Positions 16,192 through 24,196 of a stretch of 40,420 nucleotides of DNA are shown one piece after another. The DNA is from an uncultured Opitutales bacterium (GTDB lineage: Bacteria > Verrucomicrobiota > Verrucomicrobiia > Opitutales > Intestinicryptomonadaceae). A model generated the notes under the pieces. That model was not told the DNA's origin and searched no databases. It saw only the letters and a program-made list of their open reading frames with translations. The stretch's first letter is position 1; each line of letters begins with the position of its first letter. The position numbers and the translations under genes were made by a program. The stretch covers positions 1 to 40,420 of the forward strand of contig CAKTTC010000017.1 of assembly GCA_934613645.1 (NCBI GenBank), read 5' to 3'.

Positions 16192-17769
16192 TTATATGAT
16201 TTGTTTTAACGACAACAGTTCTTCGGCAACGCGCTTGTCGTCGAAGGGAATGATTGTGTCGCCGAGTTCCTGAAATGTTTCGTGCCCCTTGCCCGCAATG
16301 AGAATGCAGTCGCCCTCTCGCGCGGCGTCTATGGCGAGGTTTATCGCCCTGCGGCGGTCTTCGACAAAGGCTATTTTGGAGGCGTCGGCAACGCCCTGTT
16401 TCATGTCGGCGAAGATTTGCTCAAGCGGCTCGCCGCGCGGGTTGTCGGAGGTTGCCCACGCGAAGTCGGCGAAATCCTGAACCGCCTTTACCATGAGCGG
16501 ACGTTTTGTTCTGTCGCGCTTGCCGCCGCAGCCGAAGACCACGAAGAGGCGTCCCTTGACGACGTTTCTGAGCATTGAAAGCCCGTTTCTGAGGGCGTCG
16601 TCGGTGTGCGCGTAATCGACGAAGATGTCGAAGTTCGCTCCGCCCGAGACCTTTTGCATTCTCCCCGGAACGCCCGCAAAGCCCGACAGCGAAACCGCCG
16701 CCCTCTTTACGTCGCCGCCCAGCGCGTAGATTATGGACAACGCCGCCAGCGCGTTCAGAATGTTGTAGTGCCCCGGCATATTTATTGCAACGTCAACGTC
16801 GCCTTCGGGATACTTCATTTTGAAAACCGATTTTTGCGGGAACATCTGTATGTCGTGCGCGGTTATGTCGGCGTCGCGGCTTTCTATCCCGAAAGACACA
16901 AGGCGCGTTTCGGGCGAAAGCATTGTGGTGATTTTCCTGCCGTAGGGGTCGTCGATATTGACAACCGCGTTTTTGGGCAGGCTGCCGAGCGCGCCCGTAA
17001 ACACCGACGCCTTCGTTCTGAAGTAGGACTCCATCGTCTTGTGGTAGTCCATATGGTCCTGCGTGAGGTTGAGGAAGCAGGCGCAGTCAAGATGAAGCCC
17101 CGCCGCGCGCTTCTGCGAAATCGCGTGGGAGCTTATTTCCATTGCAACCGCCTTGCATTCGGCAAAGCGCATTTGGCTGAGCAACGCGTGCAGCTCCAAC
17201 GCTTCGGGAGTGGTGCGGTTTGCGGGCAGGCAGCGACCGCCCAAATCGTAGTGGATTGTGCCGATAAGCCCGCATTTTATGGAGAGGTCGTTGAGCATTT
17301 TCTGCGTCATCCACGACACGCTCGTTTTGCCGTTCGTTCCCGTGATTCCGATTGTTTTAAGCGTGCCCTCCGTGTTGCCGTAAAAGCTTTTGCCCGCCTT
17401 TGCCATTGCGTCGGGCATATCGGCAACCTGAATCCACGCCGCGGGGAAAAGCTTGGGCGCGGGGCGTTCGGAAACCACCACGCACGCGCCCCTGTGGGCT
17501 GCCTCTTCGACGAACTTGTTGCCGTCGGTATTGTGCCCCGAGACCGCGAAAAACGCCGATGCGGGCGCAACGCGGCGGCTGTCGGCTATGAGCATTTTCA
17601 CTTCCGCCGACTTGTCGCCCGTGAGCTTTACGGCGTCTACGGCTTTCGCCAAGTCGGACACCGTGTAGGAGCTTGCGCCCATGTCGGACTGCGCAAAAGA
17701 CATCTGTGCGAATCTGCTGTGTGCGCCGCACATGCAAATCAAACTGTGGAGATTGTTAAAGGTTACCAT
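16192..17769 (-). CDS. murE: UDP-MurNAc-tripeptide synthetase MurE, meso-DAP type
   Basis: Up to 525 residues. It adds the third stem residue. ATP loop GITGTNGKTSVSWMTQ, LNLTQDHMDYH, VDYAHTDDALRN, GCGGKRDRTKRPLM and the substrate-selecting ATSDNPRGEPLEQI are clear. DNPR marks the meso-diaminopimelate enzymes, so the organism should have Gram-negative-type DAP peptidoglycan. The start is uncertain. The first ATG (17769) lies inside ftsI, giving a 14-base overlap; the conserved domain begins near SYTVSDLAKAV, so ATGs at 17703 or 17682 are possible. None has a strong ribosome-binding site. Confidence 0.95.
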   Translation of the reverse strand: MVTFNNLHSLICMCGAHSRFAQMSFAQSDMGASSYTVSDLAKAVDAVKLTGDKSAEVKMLIADSRRVAPASAFFAVSGHNTDGNKFVEEAAHRGACVVVSERPAPKLFPAAWIQVADMPDAMAKAGKSFYGNTEGTLKTIGITGTNGKTSVSWMTQKMLNDLSIKCGLIGTIHYDLGGRCLPANRTTPEALELHALLSQMRFAECKAVAMEISSHAISQKRAAGLHLDCACFLNLTQDHMDYHKTMESYFRTKASVFTGALGSLPKNAVVNIDDPYGRKITTMLSPETRLVSFGIESRDADITAHDIQMFPQKSVFKMKYPEGDVDVAINMPGHYNILNALAALSIIYALGGDVKRAAVSLSGFAGVPGRMQKVSGGANFDIFVDYAHTDDALRNGLSMLRNVVKGRLFVVFGCGGKRDRTKRPLMVKAVQDFADFAWATSDNPRGEPLEQIFADMKQGVADASKIAFVEDRRRAINLAIDAAREGDCILIAGKGHETFQELGDTIIPFDDKRVAEELLSLKQII

Positions 17770-19660
17770 CGTAGTTCAAAGTTTTCCAAGCCATTGTTTT
17801 TTCAAATTCTTCGTCGGACTGTATTCCGAGATACACCGCCGCCTGTTCGCCTATTTCCCTGAACGCGGGCGCGGCAACAAGACCGCCGTAGCCCACGCCC
17901 TTGAGCTTCGGCGTATCTACAACAACAGTTATCACGAGGCGCGGGCGCGTTGCGGGGAAGAAGCCCGTGAAAGACGCCACGTGCTTTTTGTTGCTGTATT
18001 CGCCGCGTTTTCTGCGCGTGCCGTCGGCGTTGGGCGGAAGGTCTTTCGCCTTGATGAATTTTTGCGAAGTCCCCGTTTTGCCCGCCACTTTAAAGCCCTT
18101 TATGGCGGCGCGGCGCGCCGTGCCCGTCGGGGTTGTAACTTCGGCGAGCATTTCCGCCATGAGCGTTGCGACTTTCGGCGAAATCACGCGGCGGAGTGCT
18201 TTGGGCGCGTAGTTCATTACGGTCTGCCCTTTGGCGTCGTAAATTCTTTTGACAAGCTGCGGCTGCATATACACGCCCTGATTGGCGATAGTAGCCATTG
18301 CGCAGTGGATTTGAAGCGGCGTGACCGCGACCGCGTGTCCGATTGGCATGCGCGTGATTGTCAGCGAATCCCACTTTGCAAGCGGCAGAACGTTGCCCGA
18401 AATTTCGCCGATAAGCCCGATGTCGGTCTTCTGCCCGAAGCCGAATTTGTGCGCGTAGTCCACAAGGCGTTGCGCCCCGAGGCGTCCGCCGATTAGCGCG
18501 GAGCCGCGGTTGCTGCTTTTTTTGATGATGTCGCGGACTGTGGCGTTTTTGCCGAGCGGGTGGTCGTCTTTGGGCATGCGCAGCATTTTGCCGTTGTAGG
18601 ACATTGCCGTCTGCGTGCAGTCGAATTTGTCGTCGGGGCCGATGAGCGATTCGTTCAGAGCCGCCGCCACGGGCACGACTTTGAACGTCGAACCCGGTTC
18701 GTATTGTCCCGAAATTGCGAAGTTCAGAAAGTTGCCCGTATCGTATTTATTGAACTTGTTGGGGTTGAAAGTGGGGTAGCTTGCCATCGCCAAGACGTAG
18801 CCCGTGGAGGGCTCGCTCACTATGATTGCGGCGGTTTCGGGGCGGTAGGTTGCAACTATTGCGCCCATTTGCTGTTGGACAATCTGCTGTATGAAAAGGT
18901 CTATGGAAAGCTCCACGTTCAGCCCGTCGGTAGGCTCTACTGTGCGCGTTCTGAACTGCGTAAGCTCCATTCTTTTGCCGTCGCGCTCGGTTTCCTTCCA
19001 GCCGTCCTGACCTGTGAGGTAGTAGTCGAACTGCTGTTCTATGCCCATAACGGGCTTGAATTCCTTGTTGACGAACCCGATGACGTGCGCCAAGAGCGTT
19101 TCGCAGGGATATTTGCGCGTGTATTTTCTGTTGCCGTAGATTGCCTTTATTTTGCAGTCGCGGATTTGCTGGAAGAGGGCTTCGTTGTCGATGACGGCGA
19201 GCTTCTGCCAGCTGCTTTCTGCCACGCATTTTTCGTAAAGTTCGGCGTATGGCATTCCAAGGAGCTGCGCGACGCGCTCGAGCCGTTCGCGCGTCTGCTG
19301 CGATGGCTTATACGCGCGCATTTCCGAAACCGACATCTTCTGGATTTGCTTCAGGGGAATTTCGTTGTCTTTGCCGATTTGATATTTGAAGGTTTTGGGG
19401 TCTACGCCGATTGTTATTACGGGGCTTGAGGTTGCAAGCAGGTTGCGCTTGGTGTCGGTTATATCGCCGCGTTTGGAGCTGATGATTTCCGTTCTTTTGC
19501 GCGCCTTTTCAGCCTCGGCAATGCTTGCGTCGCTGCGGACTACATGCAGGTAGAACAGGCGGCAGCCCACCGCCGCAAGCACGAAGCATACAACGAAGCA
19601 GACAAAGGCCAACCGACCTTTGCCATACATCAGAATAGTCTCCGTTTTGCGCTTTGCCAT
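17756..19660 (-). CDS. ftsI: FtsI/PBP3, class B penicillin-binding protein
   Basis: 634 residues. Septal transpeptidase cross-linking glycan made by FtsW. It has a basic N-terminus, one transmembrane helix (about 17-37), a PBP dimerisation/pedestal domain with SSKRGDITDTKRNLLATS, and a transpeptidase domain with SxxK = STFK (324-327, nucleophile Ser324), SxN = SSN (382-384) and KTG = KTGT (528-531). No PASTA domain. Three bases after the ftsL-like gene, overlapping murE by 14. Confidence 0.96.
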   Translation of the reverse strand: MAKRKTETILMYGKGRLAFVCFVVCFVLAAVGCRLFYLHVVRSDASIAEAEKARKRTEIISSKRGDITDTKRNLLATSSPVITIGVDPKTFKYQIGKDNEIPLKQIQKMSVSEMRAYKPSQQTRERLERVAQLLGMPYAELYEKCVAESSWQKLAVIDNEALFQQIRDCKIKAIYGNRKYTRKYPCETLLAHVIGFVNKEFKPVMGIEQQFDYYLTGQDGWKETERDGKRMELTQFRTRTVEPTDGLNVELSIDLFIQQIVQQQMGAIVATYRPETAAIIVSEPSTGYVLAMASYPTFNPNKFNKYDTGNFLNFAISGQYEPGSTFKVVPVAAALNESLIGPDDKFDCTQTAMSYNGKMLRMPKDDHPLGKNATVRDIIKKSSNRGSALIGGRLGAQRLVDYAHKFGFGQKTDIGLIGEISGNVLPLAKWDSLTITRMPIGHAVAVTPLQIHCAMATIANQGVYMQPQLVKRIYDAKGQTVMNYAPKALRRVISPKVATLMAEMLAEVTTPTGTARRAAIKGFKVAGKTGTSQKFIKAKDLPPNADGTRRKRGEYSNKKHVASFTGFFPATRPRLVITVVVDTPKLKGVGYGGLVAAPAFREIGEQAAVYLGIQSDEEFEKTMAWKTLNYDGNL

Positions 19661-19663
19661 CTG

Positions 19664-20026
19664 CTATTTTTTCTTGGGAAGTTTGAAGGAGATTACGTTT
19701 TCGGTTTTCTTTGTGGAATACTCCACGCGTCCGCCGTCGAAGTTTTCATACGCCCAGACGATGTTTTCGGTGAGGTTCGGTTGCACCAGCCGCGACGATG
19801 CGCGCTTCATAAGGCGCATGGGGTTGACCTGTTCGGCAATCTTGAGCGAAAGTTCGTCGTTGGTGCGGCGCAGGTTGCTTATTTGGCGTTCGCAAGAGGC
19901 TATTTCCTGCGATATTTCGCGCTTGTCGTTTTGCGCCTGAGACAGCGCGAACCCGCCCGACGCGAAAACCGCCATCAACAGCGCGACAGCCGCGGGCAAA
20001 TAGGGAAACTTTATTTTGATTGTCAT
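19664..20026 (-). CDS. ftsL: FtsL-like division protein
   Basis: 120 residues: one N-terminal transmembrane helix (about 9-29, PYLPAAVALLMAVFASGGFA), then a heptad-like helix of about 40 residues (QNDKREISQEIASCERQISN and onward), then a short basic tail. This is the build of FtsL, which forms a coiled coil with FtsB and activates FtsWI. Sequence similarity in this family is poor, so the call depends on architecture and on position between rsmH and ftsI, where ftsL is nearly always found. Confidence 0.8.
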   Translation of the reverse strand: MTIKIKFPYLPAAVALLMAVFASGGFALSQAQNDKREISQEIASCERQISNLRRTNDELSLKIAEQVNPMRLMKRASSRLVQPNLTENIVWAYENFDGGRVEYSTKKTENVISFKLPKKK

Positions 20027-20032
20027 TGTGTG

Positions 20033-20971
20033 TCAGTCCTTTTTCAACGCCCTGAGTTTTGCGCTTCTGCTTCTGGGATTGAGCGCGATTTCCTCCTCCG
20101 CGGCGGTTATGGGTTTTGTTGTAAGAAGTGCGGCGCGGCGGACTCTGTCCTGCAAAAACGACGTGTCCGAGCGGCTTTCGGGACGCCCCGCCTGCCTCTT
20201 GAAATACTGCTTGACTATCCTGTCTTCGAGCGAGTGGAAGCTTATTGCCGCCAAAACGCCGCCGCTTTTGAGGGCGTCGAACGCCTTGGGCAGGGCGGTT
20301 TTTATTTCGCCCAGCTCGTCGTTTACTTTTATGCGCAACGCCTGAAACGTTTTTGTGGCGGGGTGGATATGCCCGTGCGCGTGCGATACCGCCGCCACGA
20401 CCTCCGCCAAATCCGCAGTTGTTTTAATTTTGTTCTCGTTGCGTGCGGCTATTATTGCGCGCGAGATTTTTTTGAAAGACTGCTCTTCGCCGTAGTCGCG
20501 CAAAACACAGCCGAGCTCGTATTCGTCGGCGCGGTTGATGAACTCGAGCGCGCTTTCGCCCTCGGTGTTGTTCATGCGCATGTCAATGGCGGCGGGCTTG
20601 TTTATCGAGAACCCGCGTTCGCCCTCGTCAAGCTGGAACGACGACACCCCGAAATCGAACAGCACGCCCGCCACGTCGGTCAGCCCGAGCTTGTCGATTT
20701 CCGAAAATTTCATGCTGCGGAATTCGAAACGTTCGCCGAATTCAGCCTTTACTTCCTCCGCGCGCGCGACGGCTTCGGCGTCGCGGTCAACGGCTATTAC
20801 TTTGCAGTCAGCCGAACGGAGAATTGCGCGGGTGTGTCCGCCGCCGCCGAATGTGCAGTCAAGATACGTTTCGCCGTCGGCGGGGGAGAGCAACTTTACA
20901 GTTTCATTGAGCAAAACGGGGATATGCCCGCTGCGTATGTCGATTTTGAAACTGTCATTACTGTTGCTCAT
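20033..20971 (-). CDS. rsmH: 16S rRNA (cytosine-1402-N4)-methyltransferase
   Basis: 312 residues, MraW/RsmH family. N-terminal SGHIPVLLNE and the AdoMet loop YLDCTFGGGGHTRAIL, GVLFDFGVSSFQLD, RGFSINKPAAIDMRMN, ALRIKVNDELGEI, GGVLAAISFHSLEDRIVKQY and the C-terminal LNPRSRSAKLRALKK are all classical. It is the conserved second gene of dcw clusters. The 82-base gap from mraZ is the largest within the cluster and shows no obvious second promoter. Confidence 0.97.
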   Translation of the reverse strand: MSNSNDSFKIDIRSGHIPVLLNETVKLLSPADGETYLDCTFGGGGHTRAILRSADCKVIAVDRDAEAVARAEEVKAEFGERFEFRSMKFSEIDKLGLTDVAGVLFDFGVSSFQLDEGERGFSINKPAAIDMRMNNTEGESALEFINRADEYELGCVLRDYGEEQSFKKISRAIIAARNENKIKTTADLAEVVAAVSHAHGHIHPATKTFQALRIKVNDELGEIKTALPKAFDALKSGGVLAAISFHSLEDRIVKQYFKRQAGRPESRSDTSFLQDRVRRAALLTTKPITAAEEEIALNPRSRSAKLRALKKD

Positions 20972-21053
20972 CTAAGATTTCGTTTCCCTTCAGTGCGTAA
21001 GGCACTGTCGGGAGCGTTGGTATTTTGTGTTTAAAAGTTTTCATTCGGCTCTG

Positions 21054-21518
21054 TTATACGCCCAGCTCTTCAAGCAGCGAAGCTTCGTCGATTGAATCGT
21101 CGTCTTCGTTCAGCCACTCGTCGCGCCGTTTCGGATCCCACAATTCGAAGGACGAACCCATGCCGACCATGCAGACTTCTTTTTTTATTCCAGCGTGGTT
21201 GAGGATTGCCTCCGTGAGCATTACGCGACCCTGTTTGTCGCAACCGAAAGTGCAGCTGTTTTTGAGAAATCTCGCCAAAGCCTTTCTCTTGGCGGGATTT
21301 GCAATACTGATTTTGGAAATGTTTTCCAGCAGAACCGCCGTGCGTTGCGGCGGCAGAACCTCGATAGAGCCGTAGGACGTGGCTATTGCGAAATAGGAAT
21401 TGTCGGCGTCGTCCCCCTTGAACCTCCACTTTGCGGGGATAGTCACACGGCGTTTGTCGTCGAGTTGCTTGAGAAACTCGTCGCCGTAAGGTTGTTGCAT
21501 TTGTGGAAGTTCCGACAT
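21054..21518 (-). CDS. mraZ: Transcriptional regulator MraZ
   Basis: 154 residues. Two SpoVT/AbrB-like swapped-hairpin repeats are seen: LDDKRRVTIPAKWRF near the start and DKQGRVMLTEAILNHAGI in the second half (D-x-x-x-R-(V/I)-x-(I/L)-P pattern). MraZ forms rings that bind direct TGG-type repeats and repress the dcw operon. The ATG at 21518 was chosen because the upstream in-frame ATG at 21569 lies within the operator/promoter described below. The C-terminus is acidic (NEDDDSIDEASLLEELGV). Confidence 0.93.
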   Translation of the reverse strand: MSELPQMQQPYGDEFLKQLDDKRRVTIPAKWRFKGDDADNSYFAIATSYGSIEVLPPQRTAVLLENISKISIANPAKRKALARFLKNSCTFGCDKQGRVMLTEAILNHAGIKKEVCMVGMGSSFELWDPKRRDEWLNEDDDSIDEASLLEELGV

Positions 21519-21538
21519 TTTTCTGGAATTAGCTCTAT

Positions 21539-21585
21539 TTATCGCCCATTTTTCACCATTCTTAACCATTTCCCCCCACTGTCAA
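21539..21585 (-). promoter_or_regulatory. dcw promoter with four 10-base-spaced MraZ boxes
   Basis: On the minus strand TGG begins at 21578, 21568, 21558 and 21548: TGGGGGGAAA, TGGTTAAGAA, TGGTGAAAAA, TGGGCGATAA. Known MraZ operators are TGGGN direct repeats separated by 5 bases, which is the same 10-base period. A TTGACA -35 (21585-21580) and a weaker -10 AAGAAT (21563-21558, 16-base spacer) overlap the boxes. A transcript would start near 21551, about 33 bases before the mraZ ATG. Confidence 0.8.
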
Positions 21586-21691
21586 GAAAATTTACCCCAT
21601 TATTTTCCTTTTTTGAAAAAATTTTTGCGCGTTGTTCGTGTTCGCGCTTTGCGTGGGTAGAATTTCGCGCAGAACTGATTGTCGGAAAAGG

Positions 21692-21719
21692 TTGACAACC
21701 GACGTGTTCTTCATATACA
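21692..21719 (+). promoter_or_regulatory. Sigma-70 promoter of the second PEP-CTERM gene
   Basis: Consensus TTGACA (21692-21697), a 16-base spacer, then TATACA (21714-21719), about 30 bases before the start codon. TAAAGGA before the ATG is a fair ribosome-binding site. Confidence 0.75.
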
Positions 21720-21747
21720 CCGGCGTAGTAAAAATAAAGGAATTTGT

Positions 21748-22479
21748 ATGAAGAAGATACTTGTCGCGGTTTCGCTTTTCTCGTCTTTCGTCGGCTTGTT
21801 TGCCGCCCCGATAAACAAGTCGGACTGGGATTTCGACTACGTTATGTCTATGGGCGTTGTTTACGATTCCGGTAGCATTCGCTTTCAAGACAATATGCGT
21901 TCGCAGATTTTCTTTCGGGAAAGCAAACAGGCGGAACTTTATGACAACGGCTTTTCCGTTTCGATGGAATTGCCCGTCGGGTTCATAGACGGCGGCGGTT
22001 CGTTTTCCGCGGGATATTTGAACAACGAAAGCGACGACGGCGCAGATATAACCAAGTCTGCCGTTTCGTGGGGTGTGTCGTTCGGTTTCGATAAGTGTTC
22101 GGTGGATATTTTCGACAATGCGGGCGCAAAAATCAGTAAAACCGTAGATGTAAATCCGACAGCGGGGTCGTTTGGCCTGTTTTTTGCCCTGATAAAAAAT
22201 GATGACGATACATTTTCGGCGTCAATACGTTCGGAAGAGTTAGGTTTTAGTTATGTGCTTGACGGCGTAACGCTTGTCAAGACATCGAAGGGAGCGTTCA
22301 GCGTGGGCGTTAGCCCGTCGGATTTCGACATGTCGAAAGACAATGTTTTGATGACCGATTTTTCGTGCCCACCGTCTTCGTCGGTTCCAGAACCTGCGGC
22401 GTTCGCGGCGGCGTTGGGTATTGCCGTCGCGGCGATTGCATGCGTGCGCCGCCGCTTTAGGAAAGTTAAAAAACTTTGA
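21748..22479 (+). CDS. PEP-CTERM sorting domain protein (small)
   Basis: 243 residues. Signal peptide MKKILVAVSLFSSFVGLFAA; a beta-rich, acidic middle (such as FSVSMELPVGFIDGGGSFSA); and a C-terminal tag from residue 213: VPEPAAFAAALGIAVAAIAC then VRRR. The middle has the look of a concanavalin-like or jelly-roll domain, but I cannot name a family. The last ten codons (RRRFRKVKKL) and the stop lie within a family B repeat (22449-22516), so the C-terminus runs past the usual RRR end. The ATG at 21748 has a ribosome-binding site and gives the signal peptide, unlike the longer frame from 21679. Confidence 0.88.
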   Translation: MKKILVAVSLFSSFVGLFAAPINKSDWDFDYVMSMGVVYDSGSIRFQDNMRSQIFFRESKQAELYDNGFSVSMELPVGFIDGGGSFSAGYLNNESDDGADITKSAVSWGVSFGFDKCSVDIFDNAGAKISKTVDVNPTAGSFGLFFALIKNDDDTFSASIRSEELGFSYVLDGVTLVKTSKGAFSVGVSPSDFDMSKDNVLMTDFSCPPSSSVPEPAAFAAALGIAVAAIACVRRRFRKVKKL

Positions 22480-22516
22480 CCAGAAGACAAAGCGGAATCG
22501 ACTACGCCAATCCGCG
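22449..22516. repeat. Family B repeat overlapping the PEP-CTERM 3' end
   Basis: These 68 bases match the reverse complement of 37310-37377 at 65 positions. The unit reads CCGCCGCTTTAGGAAAG, then TTAAAAAACTTT, CCAGAAGACAAAGCGGAAT, a variable palindromic tip with a TAC loop, and CGCCAATCCGCG. Here the tip has lost pairing at two bases. Confidence 0.85.
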
Positions 22517-22529
22517 TTTTTTATATGTT

Positions 22530-22630
22530 GGGAAGTGGCGCAACTTGGCTGAAGCCAGTGTTGCTTTACTTTAATCAATAAGCAAAGGCGAATGGGCTTT
22601 GCCCATTGCCGCCACTTTCGGAATTATAAA
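22530..22630. repeat. Two family B hairpins
   Basis: A degenerate hairpin GCAAC...GTTGC with inner TGGC-TGAA-GCCA (about 22540-22564) is followed by a full unit with flanks ACTTTAATCAATAAGCAAAG and GCCGCCACTTTCGGAA and core AATGGGC-TTT-GCCCATT (22591-22607). Confidence 0.75.
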
Positions 22631-22635
22631 AAATT

Positions 22636-22800
22636 AAAAAGCGCGCGGCTCGAGGCAGAAAACAAGCGAAGCGCGTTTGAGATTTTGCCGCAGGCAAAAG
22701 ACCCCGAAGGGGCGAATACAAGCCGAAGGCGCGTATAGATGCGTTTGAAAAACGCACCCGAAGGGCACGCAGCGGCGTGTCAAACGGTTTGCGAATGCAA
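22636..22800. repeat. Cluster of short triloop hairpins (family E)
   Basis: Consecutive small hairpins: TTTTGCC-GCA-GGCAAAA (22683-22699), CCCC-GAA-GGGG (22702-22712), GCGTTT-GAA-AAACGC (22741-22755), CCC-GAA-GGG and a GTTTGC-GAAT-GCAAAC. It starts with AAAAAGCGCGCGG (22636-22648), close to the terminal arm of family C. No gene is supported. Confidence 0.6.
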
Positions 22801-22828
22801 ACGCGAGTCAATTTCGTATTTTGGCACT

Positions 22829-22890
22829 TTAATTGAAGAACAAAGGCACATCGGCTGCGCCGATTGCCGCCACTTTCGGAAACGTAAAAA
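22829..22890. repeat. Family B repeat with ATCGGC tip
   Basis: Flanks CACTTTAATT, CAAAGGC and GCCGCCACTTTCGGAAA match the other copies; the variable tip is ATCGGC-TGC-GCCGAT (22850-22864). Confidence 0.75.
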
Positions 22891-22900
22891 ATGCCCGAGA

Positions 22901-22993
22901 GCGTTTCTTTCGGCAGTTTTTTATAATCAAAGGAGATTGAACAGCGTTCAATCTCCTTTACTTGTTTTTAATAAAAACTGCCGAAAGAAACGC
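22901..22993. repeat. 93-bp nested palindrome after ispF
   Basis: A perfect 21-bp inverted repeat (22901-22921 with 22973-22993, containing CTTTCGGCAGTTTTT) encloses a second perfect 14-bp hairpin with an AGC loop (22929-22942 with 22946-22959, core GGAGATTGAAC). It lies 4 bases past the ispF stop codon. The T-runs following both stems suggest a bidirectional terminator or a miniature mobile element. Confidence 0.8.
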
Positions 22994-22997
22994 GTCC

Positions 22998-23483
22998 TCA
23001 CGCTTTTTCGAGTAGACATACGGCATGCGCGCCGATGCCTTCCTTGCGGCCTTCCCAGCCCATCTTCTCGTTGGTGGTCGCCTTTATGCCGACGTCCTCG
23101 GGGGCGACGCCGAGCGACTTCGCAAGAATCGCCTTCATCTTGGCTATGTGCGGAAGCATCTTGGGGGCTTCGGCAATTATCGTGCAGTCAACGTTGGAGA
23201 CCTTGTAGCCGAGCTTTGCAACCTCCGCAACGGCGCGTTGGATAATCTTTTGAGAGTCAATGCCCTCGCAGGAGGCGTCGGAAGGGGGAAAGAAAAACCC
23301 GATGTCGGGGAGTGCGCCCGCGCCCAAAACGGCGTCGGCAATGGCGTGGCTTAAAACGTCGGCGTCGGAGTGCCCGAGAAGCCCGAGTTTGCTTTCAATT
23401 TCCACGCCGCCTATTATGCACTTGCGGTTTTCCACTAATTGGTGGACGTCGTAGCCGTATCCTATTCTGAATTTTCCGCTCAT
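22998..23483 (-). CDS. ispF: 2-C-methyl-D-erythritol 2,4-cyclodiphosphate synthase
   Basis: 161 residues, trimeric zinc enzyme of the MEP pathway, which cyclises CDP-ME 2-phosphate to MEcPP. N-terminal IGYGYDVHQL supplies metal ligands Asp and His; LGHSDADVLSHAIADAVLGA, DIGFFFPPSD, CTIIAEAPKM and the nucleotide loop KATTNEKMG are standard. It overlaps ispD by 4 bases. Its last codons resemble a family C terminal arm (CCTCACGCTTTTT). Confidence 0.96.
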   Translation of the reverse strand: MSGKFRIGYGYDVHQLVENRKCIIGGVEIESKLGLLGHSDADVLSHAIADAVLGAGALPDIGFFFPPSDASCEGIDSQKIIQRAVAEVAKLGYKVSNVDCTIIAEAPKMLPHIAKMKAILAKSLGVAPEDVGIKATTNEKMGWEGRKEGIGAHAVCLLEKA

Positions 23484-24196
23484 TTGGGTTGCCTTGTCTT
23501 TAGAAATTCTATGAACGCGATGTCCTCGGGGACAGTGATTTTCACGTTGGGGGAAAGGTTTTCGGTTATGGAAACGCGAATGCCGCAGGCCGCGGCGGCG
23601 GCGACGTCGTCGGTTACGGCAAGCTTGTTCTTGCGGACGAACCTATACGCGTTTCTGATTTCCGAGCATATGAAAACCTGCGGAGTTTCCATCGCCCAGA
23701 GACGTTTTCTGTCGAGGTCGGCAAGCATGCACTTGGAGAGGTTCTTTTTGCCTTTCGGGATTCTTTTGATTGTGTCGCTCACGCGTCGGGCGAGAACCGC
23801 CGCGCCGTCCTTTTCTGCCGTTTCGGCGAGCTCACTGACATTTTGCGGCGTGATTAGCGGGCGCGCGCCGTCGTGAATGAATGCCAAAGCCGACTTGTCG
23901 GTGGCGGCGTCAAGCCCGTTTAGAACGCTGTCCTGCCTTTCCGCTCCGCCGTTTGTAAACTTCACCGAAAGCCGACACTTGGGGAAGAATTTTTTGAGAG
24001 CCGCCGAAATTTTCCGCTGCTGAAGCTCGTCGCGGCAGACGAAGACGACCTCGCCGATTTTTCCGCTGTCGGCGAACGCCTTGAAGCTGTGCAAAATTAC
24101 GGGCATTCCGAAGAGCGGCTCAAGCACTTTGTCCTTTACCGCCCCGCGCATGCGCCTGCCGCTTCCGCCCGCCAAAAGAATAGCGCAATTAGGCAT
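23480..24196 (-). CDS. ispD: 2-C-methyl-D-erythritol 4-phosphate cytidylyltransferase
   Basis: 238 residues. It couples MEP to CTP, giving CDP-ME. N-terminal nucleotide loop ILLAGGSGRRMRG is followed by KDKVLEPL where the common form is xPKQ; VFVCRDE, TNGGAERQDSVLNGL, FIHDGARPLI and ATDTIK-like RVSDTIKRI are recognisable, as is the C-terminal VTDDVAAAAACG. It ends inside ispF and overlaps pyrF by 8 bases, so the three are co-transcribed. Confidence 0.94.
   Translation of the reverse strand: MPNCAILLAGGSGRRMRGAVKDKVLEPLFGMPVILHSFKAFADSGKIGEVVFVCRDELQQRKISAALKKFFPKCRLSVKFTNGGAERQDSVLNGLDAATDKSALAFIHDGARPLITPQNVSELAETAEKDGAAVLARRVSDTIKRIPKGKKNLSKCMLADLDRKRLWAMETPQVFICSEIRNAYRFVRKNKLAVTDDVAAAAACGIRVSITENLSPNVKITVPEDIAFIEFLKTRQPK

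Noticed and set aside
16192..17769. Lysine-adding MurE
   Set aside because: The DNPR motif is specific to meso-DAP-adding enzymes.
16606..17862. Long plus-strand open frame opposite murE
   Set aside because: Shadow of murE; Arg/His/Val-rich low-information translation.
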